Source: CAYMUR01 sp964393615
Lineage (GTDB): Bacteria; Planctomycetota; Planctomycetia; Pirellulales; Pirellulaceae
DNA: 26,551 bases
NCBI GenBank assembly: GCA_964393615.1
Contig: CAYMUR010000073.1
Location: 1-26,551 of the forward strand
Direction of reading: 5' to 3'
Both the position numbers and the translations under genes were made by a program. Each line of letters opens with the position of its first letter. Position 1 is the stretch's first letter. This document shows, one piece after another, positions 1 to 6,663 of this stretch. The notes under the pieces are model-generated. The model was given only the letters and a program-made list of their open reading frames with translations, made no database searches and was not told the origin of the DNA.

Positions 1-210
1 ATCTTCTTCGGGACCGTCGAGGCGTTCGAGGAGCGTGATGATGGCGCCTGGATCGCGACGGTCAAGGTCTCCAAAAACTACAAGGGGCGGCGCGCCAGCG
101 AAGGGGACGAGGTCGAGGTCAAGACGGGGCTAAACGAGGAGGTATGCGGCTTCGACTTTCGACCCAATCGTTCTTACCTGATCTTCGCGACGGTCGAGGA
201 TGACGATTTC
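1..210 (+). other. NTR/TIMP-like domain segment abruptly joined to the kinase
   Basis: The first 70 codons read like a netrin/TIMP-like beta-barrel. There is a hydrophobic FFGTVEA start, an alternating VKVSKNYKG strand, a TG turn, then CGFDF and a YLIFATVED strand; this order of motifs occurs in secreted bacterial NTR-like proteins. Third codon positions are about 80% G/C by eye here, versus nearer 55% in the following kinase codons, and Glu is almost always GAG. A domain of this type is normally extracytoplasmic and disulfide-bonded. It runs straight into the HisKA helix with no membrane segment or coiled-coil linker. It may be a real fusion, but an assembly join at a contig end seems more likely. 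Confidence 0.55.
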
Positions 211-1713
211 ATCGCCACGCTCACTCACGAGCTCCGAAGTCCCCTGACCGCTATTCTTGGTTTCGCCGATACACTTCAGTCGCTCAGCGACCTGGACCTG
301 TCAGCGACAACGCGAACCAACCTGCTATCTGCAATCACGCGAAATGGCCAACACCTGCTTGACCTCATTGATGACCTTTCCCACCTGCCCCCATTGCAAA
401 CGGGACGCCTGCAAACAAAGAGAACGCCAACATCACCTCTCCAACTGGCGCAGGAAATCACCATGAATTTCCTGGCACAGGCGCATCGCAAACACCTCCG
501 ACTTGGCATCGAATGTTCGACCCCCATCCCACGCCAAATCGACCTGGACCCCAAAGGAATACGGCAAATCCTGACTAACCTAATTGGAAACGCCATCAAG
601 TTCACCAGCCAAGGGCATGTAACAGTCCGCTTGGACACCGAGAACCTCCGCTCAGAAACATCTCGACTGGTAATTTCAATCGAGGATAGCGGCATCGGCA
701 TTGCAACGGAATTTCAAGAAAGTATCTTCGCACCTTTTACCTGCGGACATGACCGCAGCAACTGCCAGGCCACGGGTACCGGCCTGGGCCTGGCCATCTG
801 CCAGCGTCTGGTCACCGCTGCCGGAGGAGAAATATCCGTCAAATCGAGCGTAGGCGTTGGCAGTGTATTCACCTTCACTGTCCCTTTCACGGATCACTCA
901 GAAACGTGGCAGCCCCGTGCCCAGGATCTCGCCCCATACTGTGTGACGGAACCTGTCCAGAAACTAGCAAAGGTAAATTTAGAAAAGAAACGCATCCTGG
1001 TTATCGACGACTCACCCGACATCCAGGACCTGATGGTGCTTTGCCTCGAACAAGCCGGAGCAATGGTGAACGCTGTTTCGGATGGCGAAACAGGAATCCG
1101 AAATGTTCTGCAAGTTTTGAAAACCGACTTGACTTACGACCTTATCTTGCTGGACCTGGGGTTACCTGGAGTCGATGGCCTTGCTACCGCAGAACAACTC
1201 CGCACTCTGGGAGTACGTTGCCCAATTATCGCAATCACCGCCTCTACCACGATGGATGTCCAACGAGCCTGCCGCGCCGCGGGCTGTAGTACGTTTCTAA
1301 GCAAACCGTTTGATCTACGTCTCCTCGGCGCGACGATTGAACAGCAACTGTCGCCATCGCGACCAGCGACCAGCCTACCATCTGATTCTGAGCACACGTT
1401 TTCCGAAAAACTTACTCCGGCAACCTTCCAACCCCTACGCACTAAATTCCTGGCACGTCTCCCGGGAACGCTCGGCCAACTTCAGGCAGCCCGGGCGGAA
1501 GGCGACTTGAACAAAGTTTCGACGATCGTTCACCAGCTAAGTGGTACCGCCGCAAACTACAGCTTCGCCCAAGTCACACAAATGGCAGACAAATGCGAAA
1601 CAGCACTACGTTCGCAGACAGTCTCCCATGAAGACATGGACAAGTCGCTCGACCAGCTCACAACACTTGTCACCATGATCCTTGAAACACATCCGACTCG
1701 GGAGTCACACTGA
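1..1713 (+). CDS. Hybrid sensor histidine kinase (HisKA-HATPase-REC-HPt), 5' end outside the window
   Basis: The reading frame is open from base 1, so the start is not in the window. The kinase part begins near base 208 with a HisKA motif THELRSP (phospho-acceptor His at 226-228). A HATPase_c domain follows, with N-box NLIGNAIKF (about 577-603), G1 DSGIGI and G2 GTGLGLAIC (about 775-800). A receiver domain has the acidic pair in VIDDSP, acceptor Asp at 1153-1155 and Lys at 1303-1305. A C-terminal HPt domain has His at 1531-1533 in VHQLSG. By family knowledge this is a multistep phosphorelay kinase acting at the inner membrane or in the cytoplasm. No PAS, HAMP or membrane sensor is visible. 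Instead, residues 1-70 look like an unrelated NTR/TIMP-like domain. The stop overlaps the next gene's ATG (TGATG), so the downstream diguanylate cyclase is probably a partner. The kinase call is secure; the N-terminal architecture is not. Confidence 0.93.
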   Translation: MFFGTVEAFEERDDGAWIATVKVSKNYKGRRASEGDEVEVKTGLNEEVCGFDFRPNRSYLIFATVEDDDFIATLTHELRSPLTAILGFADTLQSLSDLDLSATTRTNLLSAITRNGQHLLDLIDDLSHLPPLQTGRLQTKRTPTSPLQLAQEITMNFLAQAHRKHLRLGIECSTPIPRQIDLDPKGIRQILTNLIGNAIKFTSQGHVTVRLDTENLRSETSRLVISIEDSGIGIATEFQESIFAPFTCGHDRSNCQATGTGLGLAICQRLVTAAGGEISVKSSVGVGSVFTFTVPFTDHSETWQPRAQDLAPYCVTEPVQKLAKVNLEKKRILVIDDSPDIQDLMVLCLEQAGAMVNAVSDGETGIRNVLQVLKTDLTYDLILLDLGLPGVDGLATAEQLRTLGVRCPIIAITASTTMDVQRACRAAGCSTFLSKPFDLRLLGATIEQQLSPSRPATSLPSDSEHTFSEKLTPATFQPLRTKFLARLPGTLGQLQAARAEGDLNKVSTIVHQLSGTAANYSFAQVTQMADKCETALRSQTVSHEDMDKSLDQLTTLVTMILETHPTRESH

Positions 1714-2645
1714 TGACGTCTAAGCTTAGCGACAGAGACTGGTCTCCCAAACTATTAGTCATTGACGATGACGCCAACGCGTTCGAACTCACCCAATATT
1801 ACTTGACCGGAGTGGTTTCCGAATCGTACCATGCGTCCTCCGGTCAAGAAGGTATAAAACTTGCCCATCAGCTACTACCGGACGTTATCGTATTGGACGT
1901 TGAAATGCCTGGCATGGATGGATTCCAAGTCTGCAAACACCTGAAAAATGATGACAACACACGCGACATTCCAATCCTATTCCTCAGCAAACACAATCAA
2001 AGCGGGCTCACTGCCAAAGGCCTCGACTATGGTGGCTCCGACTACGTGGCCAAACCTTTTGTTCCCGCCGAACTACAGGCCCGCATTCGGTCTGCCTTAC
2101 GTTCCAAGTGGGCTACTGATGTCCTCAAGACACAAGCGATTCACGACCCGCTGACCAACCTGGGAAATCGCAGGGCATTGGATGACGGACTGGGTGCCGC
2201 CTTTGCAGATTTCCATCGAAATGGCCACCCCTTTAGCTTACTAAGCCTGGATATTGATCACTTCAAAACAGTCAACGACACCTATGGACATGGTATCGGT
2301 GACACCGTCATCGTACAGGTCGCAGCAGTCATTCAGCGCATGAGTCGTCCCTATGATGTTGCTGCCAGGTACGGTGGAGATGAGTTTGGCCTGATCTTGA
2401 ATCAGACGGAACTCAAAGATGGCCACAGTATCGGCTTGCGAATTCTGGAAGCGATTCGCCAGATTACCATTCCTGTCAACAATCAGCAGATTTGTATCAC
2501 TGCTAGTGCTGGACTGGTCTACACATGCGTCGACGCTCCAGGCTGCACAGATCGCCAAATTCTGGAACAGGTCGATAGCGCCCTCTATGAGGCAAAACAA
2601 CAGGGCCGAGACCGCCTCGTCGTCGCACCATGCAGCCAACGCTAG
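1713..2645 (+). CDS. REC-GGDEF response regulator, diguanylate cyclase
   Basis: This 310-residue protein synthesises cyclic di-GMP from two GTP under control of a receiver domain. REC covers about residues 12-130, with the acidic cluster D18-D20 and phospho-acceptor D62 in LDVEMPG. The GGDEF domain covers about 140-305, with an intact YGGDEF signature at 220-225. An RxxD inhibitory site (R212-D215) sits exactly five residues before GGDEF, so product feedback inhibition is likely. There is no transmembrane segment or HTH, so it is a cytosolic PleD/WspR-like enzyme with a single REC. The ATG overlaps the kinase stop by one base, which suggests translational coupling and that the upstream kinase's HPt domain phosphorylates D62 (inference). 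The biological output is not visible here. Confidence 0.93.
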   Translation: MTSKLSDRDWSPKLLVIDDDANAFELTQYYLTGVVSESYHASSGQEGIKLAHQLLPDVIVLDVEMPGMDGFQVCKHLKNDDNTRDIPILFLSKHNQSGLTAKGLDYGGSDYVAKPFVPAELQARIRSALRSKWATDVLKTQAIHDPLTNLGNRRALDDGLGAAFADFHRNGHPFSLLSLDIDHFKTVNDTYGHGIGDTVIVQVAAVIQRMSRPYDVAARYGGDEFGLILNQTELKDGHSIGLRILEAIRQITIPVNNQQICITASAGLVYTCVDAPGCTDRQILEQVDSALYEAKQQGRDRLVVAPCSQR

Positions 2646-2965
2646 CGATTCAGCGAACGGGCGATTCACCTAGTCGACGCAGCCTATCATCTTCATCTGT
2701 ATTGGCCCAAACTTTGCTGTCCTGAGGGACAAGCTGTGTCATTTATTGAAACCTTATTATCGTCGCAACCGATAAATAACCTGCGGGGACTGTTTGCGCC
2801 AAGAGATGGAATGCTAAGTCGGTTAACCGAGTTGCCGAGACATTTTCTGCCAGTCCATTTCACTTTATTGCAAATCAGTCATGGATCGCTGACAGACCCT
2901 ATGCGACTTGCGTTACCTGGTGTATATGTTACGTCAGCCAAGGTCAATTTTTGTGAGACTTCGGC
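2646..2965 (+). other. Intergenic region upstream of the efflux cluster
   Basis: No convincing gene is seen in these 320 bases; an 81-codon GTG-started frame at 2736-2981 has no recognisable features. A weak promoter-like pair, TTGAAA at 2746-2751 and GATAAA at 2771-2776, has a 19-nt spacer. A bulged hairpin lies around 2717-2735, and a perfect 12-bp palindrome lies at 2819-2830. This is where control of the efflux genes would be expected, but no site is decisive. Confidence 0.4.
2819..2830. promoter_or_regulatory. Perfect 12-bp palindrome, possible operator
   Basis: The sequence TCGGTTAACCGA is a perfect palindrome located about 135 bases before the start of the TolC-like gene. It could be a dimeric regulator site for the metal-efflux genes. 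Short palindromes also occur by chance, and no regulator gene lies next to it. Confidence 0.2.
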
Positions 2966-4489
2966 GTGTACCCCCAATTAGCTCTTGAATTTCTTGGTTG
3001 CCTCCTATTTCGTGGTCCCAGGCCCACGACCTGTCACCCCATAGGTACTCGGTCTTCCCTCCAATTGCTGGCGATAGCAAGCCTGCTCGGAGTGGTGGCA
3101 TGTGGCGTGTTACGACAAGAGACCCGTGCACAAACCTTGCTCGCCTGCGAGGGACAAGTGCCAACCCCTCTGGCTTTACAACCACTGCGCCGCTTACCCC
3201 CAATCGGTCCAGTCGAAGTCCAGCCAATCGCGTTTTTCCAAGCGGTCGAACCCCGAGCCTTGGCGGATACCGCACTGCCACTTCTCCCTATCCTCCCAGC
3301 CGAATCAGGATTGACACTCGAACAACTCGAACCCCTCGCATTGACCAACAACCCGTCACTGGCAGAAGCCCGCGCCTGGGTGACCTCTGCCCGGGGAAAA
3401 TGGATACAGAGCGGTTTAGCGCCCAATACGGTACTGGGGTATTCCGGACAACAACTTGGTAGCCATGGCGAAGCAGAGCAACACGGACTGTTTGTCGCCC
3501 AGGAATTCGTACGTGGTGGAAAACTTCGTTTAAATCAGGCCATCGCGTCCCAAGAGATCCGCAAAGCCCAACAACGGTGGACTGCTCAACGCCAACGTGT
3601 CCTGACGGACGTTCGTCTGGCCTATTACGACGGATTAGTAGCCCAACTCCGAACCGATACGGCCGCCGAACTGGTCCAAACGGCTCAAGAAACCGTCGAT
3701 ACGGCCCATGCACTCCTCGTAGCCCAAGAAGTCAGCCAAGTGGATGTGATGCGGGCGCGTATCGAATTGCAAACGGCTCAACTGGTTCTCAAGAATGCGG
3801 CCAATCTACACACCGCTGTCTGGTCACGCCTTCTGGCTGTCGTAGGCGTTGAGGATTTGCCACAACAGCCGTTACTGGGCAACGTGGAATGTATCCAGGA
3901 AGCAGTGAAACCTGACAAAGTACTGGCCAGGATGTTGCGAGAAAGTCCTGAAATGGCCGCTGCACTTAGCGACGTAAAACGCGCACGCTGGGCAGTTGCC
4001 CGAGCCTGCGCAGAACCTATCGCCAATGTAGACTTGTCCGCAATCCTACAAAACGACAACAGTACAGGAAGTAATAATGCAAGTCTGCAGGTCACCGTTC
4101 CGATTCCATGGCTGGACCGTAATCAAGGCGCCATACGCCAGGCCCGGGCGGAACTTGTTGCAGCCAAACGAGCCGTGGACAAGCTGAAACTGAGTTTTCA
4201 ACAGCGGCTGGCAAATGTCTATCAACGGTACGCCAACGCCCACAACCAAGTCAAAGATTATTCCCAGGAAGCTGGCATCCTGTTTAACTCCAAGATGACA
4301 TTGGACTTTACCCGCAAGGGTTATGAAGCCGGTGAACTAAGCTATATTGACCTCCTCACAGCCCAAAGGACCTTTTCCCAAACCAATCTAGACTATATTG
4401 AGGCTTTAGGCGAATTATGGGCAGCACTCGTCGAAATTGAAGGCTTATTATTGAAAGACAGTTTGGCAAACAATACTCTGCCCAAGTAA
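2966..4489 (+). CDS. TolC/CzcC-family outer-membrane efflux protein
   Basis: This 507-residue protein is the outer-membrane channel of a tripartite RND efflux system. After an N-terminal hydrophobic stretch (about residues 32-48) there are two homologous outer-membrane efflux repeats (about 118-310 and 325-500). They have the long amphipathic helices typical of the family, for example LALTNNPSLAEARA in the first and GYEAGELSYIDLLTAQR in the second. A VVAC motif at about 44-47 could be a lipobox; otherwise cleavage after TRA near residue 56 is possible. The start is uncertain: the GTG at 2966 leaves an unusually long 28-residue head, and a TTG at 3065 is an alternative with no basic n-region. 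Downstream adaptor and pump genes on the same strand mark it as the CzcC-type partner. Confidence 0.88.
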   Translation: MYPQLALEFLGCLLFRGPRPTTCHPIGTRSSLQLLAIASLLGVVACGVLRQETRAQTLLACEGQVPTPLALQPLRRLPPIGPVEVQPIAFFQAVEPRALADTALPLLPILPAESGLTLEQLEPLALTNNPSLAEARAWVTSARGKWIQSGLAPNTVLGYSGQQLGSHGEAEQHGLFVAQEFVRGGKLRLNQAIASQEIRKAQQRWTAQRQRVLTDVRLAYYDGLVAQLRTDTAAELVQTAQETVDTAHALLVAQEVSQVDVMRARIELQTAQLVLKNAANLHTAVWSRLLAVVGVEDLPQQPLLGNVECIQEAVKPDKVLARMLRESPEMAAALSDVKRARWAVARACAEPIANVDLSAILQNDNSTGSNNASLQVTVPIPWLDRNQGAIRQARAELVAAKRAVDKLKLSFQQRLANVYQRYANAHNQVKDYSQEAGILFNSKMTLDFTRKGYEAGELSYIDLLTAQRTFSQTNLDYIEALGELWAALVEIEGLLLKDSLANNTLPK

Positions 4490-4540
4490 TCCACGCGTTG
4501 GAACACCACCACATAGGCTGGTCACCATACACGCTTGTTG

Positions 4541-4582
4541 GCACAAATTGGACAACTCGTACCTGACGGACTTGTGCTTTTT
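4541..4582 (+). terminator. Possible weak terminator or attenuator after the TolC-like gene
   Basis: Six-base arms GCACAA (4541-4546) and TTGTGC (4572-4577) flank a 25-nt loop and are followed directly by TTTTT. The loop is long and the stem short, so termination would be leaky at best. If functional it would lower expression of the adaptor and pump relative to the channel. Confidence 0.25.
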
Positions 4583-4654
4583 CCAAACTGCATTGACTGG
4601 CTGCCCTAAAAAGCTAACGATGGGGAAAAAGCACCTTGTCCCTGGGAGTGTTTC

Positions 4655-5128
4655 ATGCAATTCCGCCTCTCCAAAATCACGACGGTCACCTTGTTGGCCT
4701 ACCTGGGACTGGGATATGCTGCGAGTCATTTCTATAATTCCCATGCAGCGGGCAGGGAAATTTCTTCCCCTAATCGTCATGGCCACTCCGACCTTCCTGC
4801 TAGGGATGTGTCCGTTGGGAACAACAAAAAACATGCTCCTGTCTACAAGCAACCATCTCGCCAACGTGCATGTCATTGGCACTTCTACTCCCTGAAAATA
4901 TGTCCTAATCCGTCAACCCTCGCCAGAAAACGGTTAGGCGAATTCTACGCCCCAGACAATTTGACTCGACTGCTGTTTACGCCAGGTCAGCCAGCCTGGC
5001 ACTCGCTCTTTGCCTGGCCCTCTTTCGCCCCACACAACAGTCGCCCTGTACAAGTAGCGTCTCATTTACGCGTGATGTTAATCTACCCCGGAGTGAATGA
5101 AACCAACGCACACAAAGAGCACCTTTAG
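4655..5128 (+). CDS. Putative small secreted protein between efflux genes
   Basis: I do not recognise this 157-residue frame. Evidence that it is real: a GGGAG Shine-Dalgarno-like sequence about 7 bases before the ATG, a plausible signal peptide (basic MQFRLSK start, hydrophobic TLLAYLGLGYAAS to about residue 24) and a position on the coding strand inside the efflux cluster. His residues are scattered through the first half (NSH, RHGHSD, HWH). Against it: the C-terminal half has no recognisable domain, and the gene-poor flanks look noncoding. Planctomycete metal-efflux loci sometimes carry a short exported His/Cys-rich protein in this place, so it may be a divergent or decaying version (inference). 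Confidence 0.42.
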   Translation: MQFRLSKITTVTLLAYLGLGYAASHFYNSHAAGREISSPNRHGHSDLPARDVSVGNNKKHAPVYKQPSRQRACHWHFYSLKICPNPSTLARKRLGEFYAPDNLTRLLFTPGQPAWHSLFAWPSFAPHNSRPVQVASHLRVMLIYPGVNETNAHKEHL

Positions 5129-5223
5129 AAGCACTAGATTTTCAACCATGTGATTGCTCTTCGCGACAAACCATTTGCTCTTACGTACCCGCCTTAGCAT
5201 CTCAACAACTGGATTGCATCACT

Positions 5224-6633
5224 ATGACACTAAACCCCAGTCGTTCCAAAACACACTGGTTCACCGTGGCATCTCTCGTCATCGGAGTTGTCGTGATTGC
5301 CCTCGCCGTACCCACCCACTCTCGCTGGCTCCCGTACTTGCGAGCGATCGTATCAACAAACACCCTTTCGTCCAGCGTCCACTCGGAGCATGGCCACGAA
5401 GATCACTCTGCAGAACTATCTCGACATGACCACGCAGGCCACGATGAAGCCAACGCGCTGGAACTAAACCAGGTTGCGTGGAAAAATATCGGCTTAAAAA
5501 CCGGGGTCGTCCAATTGCAAACTTACGTGAAAACGGTTTCCGTACCCGCGATGGTCGTGGAGCGGCCTGGACGATCCCAGGTAGAGATCACCGCTCCTTT
5601 CACCGGAATTGTCACACGATCGTTTCCCATCGAAGGCGAAGCGATCCAGCCCGGCCAACCCCTGTTCATACTACGACTGACACACGAAGACCTCGTCACG
5701 GCGCAGCGTGATTTCCTCCAGTCAGCACAAGAACTGGATGTCGTCAAGCGAGAAATTGAACGCCTGGAATCAATCGGCGAGGGAATCATTGCCGGTCGTC
5801 GCGTGGTAGAGCAGAAATATCAACAACAGAGAATTGAAGCTGCTTTACACGCCCAACGCCAAGGTTTGTTGTTGCATGGATTGAGTGAGGAACAGATCGA
5901 CAAAGTCCTGACGTCTCGCCAACTGCTTCCCGAACTCGTTGTTTCCGCTCCACCCGCCGCAAGTGAGAGTGGCCAGGACGCCAGGGACCATCTCTATCAT
6001 GTACAAAGCCTGCTTGTGAAACGTGGACAGTCCGTCGCCGCCGGAAAGGCACTGGCAGTGCTGGCAGATCATTTTCTTTTATATGTCGAGGGACAGGCAT
6101 TCGAGGACGATGCCTTGCGGTTGATTCAAGCCGCCCGGGAAGACTGGCTGGTGAATGTGTCAGCCGTTCAGGAAGGCAGTACCAACGGCGATCCACTGCA
6201 ACTGAAGATTCTCTACGTCGCGGACAGCGTCGACCCCGATTCCCGCGCGTTAAGATTTTACCTCAGCCTTCCCAACCAGCTAATTCGCGACGAACGTGAC
6301 AGTGGCCACCGATTTGTGGCATGGCACTTCAGACCAGGGCAACGTATGGAAGTAAAAATACCACTGGATGAGCCTCTCAACGATCAGATCGTACTGCCCC
6401 CCGAAGCGGTCGTCCATGAAGGTGCCGAAGCCTTTGTTTTTCAACAGAATGACAAACACTTTGACCGGGTGTCCGTACACGTAATGTTTCGGGACAGGAG
6501 TGCAGTTGTCGTCGAAAATGATGGCGAATTGGTCGGTAGCACCCTGGCCATGTCGGGTGCCTATCAAATGCATCTGGCGATCAAAAATAAAACCCATGGA
6601 GGAGTTGACCCCCACGCAGGGCATCAACATTAA
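5224..6633 (+). CDS. Heavy-metal RND efflux periplasmic adaptor (CzcB/CusB-like, HlyD superfamily)
   Basis: This 469-residue protein is the membrane-fusion subunit linking the inner-membrane pump to the outer-membrane channel. Residues 13-30 form an N-terminal membrane anchor. Residues 53-73 hold seven His (HSEHGHEDH, then RHDHAGHD), and the C-terminus ends in HAGHQH; both are likely periplasmic metal-binding tails. Between them come a lipoyl/barrel-sandwich half (VEITAPFTGIVTRSFPIEGE, about 120-140), a helical hairpin (about 155-225), the second lipoyl half (VQSLLVKRGQSVAAGKALAVL, about 260-280) and a beta-barrel/membrane-proximal domain (WHFRPGQRMEVKIPL, VLPPEAVV). It lies 30 bases before the pump gene. 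The substrate is probably a divalent cation or Cu/Ag, but this cannot be decided from sequence. Confidence 0.92.
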   Translation: MTLNPSRSKTHWFTVASLVIGVVVIALAVPTHSRWLPYLRAIVSTNTLSSSVHSEHGHEDHSAELSRHDHAGHDEANALELNQVAWKNIGLKTGVVQLQTYVKTVSVPAMVVERPGRSQVEITAPFTGIVTRSFPIEGEAIQPGQPLFILRLTHEDLVTAQRDFLQSAQELDVVKREIERLESIGEGIIAGRRVVEQKYQQQRIEAALHAQRQGLLLHGLSEEQIDKVLTSRQLLPELVVSAPPAASESGQDARDHLYHVQSLLVKRGQSVAAGKALAVLADHFLLYVEGQAFEDDALRLIQAAREDWLVNVSAVQEGSTNGDPLQLKILYVADSVDPDSRALRFYLSLPNQLIRDERDSGHRFVAWHFRPGQRMEVKIPLDEPLNDQIVLPPEAVVHEGAEAFVFQQNDKHFDRVSVHVMFRDRSAVVVENDGELVGSTLAMSGAYQMHLAIKNKTHGGVDPHAGHQH

Positions 6634-6663
6634 ACCGAGAAGTTCATTAATCAATCGCGCACT

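Noticed and set aside
2736..2981. 81-codon plus-strand frame before the TolC-like gene
   Set aside because: It has a GTG start without a ribosome binding site, no recognisable motif and overlaps the next gene's start. It is treated as noncoding.
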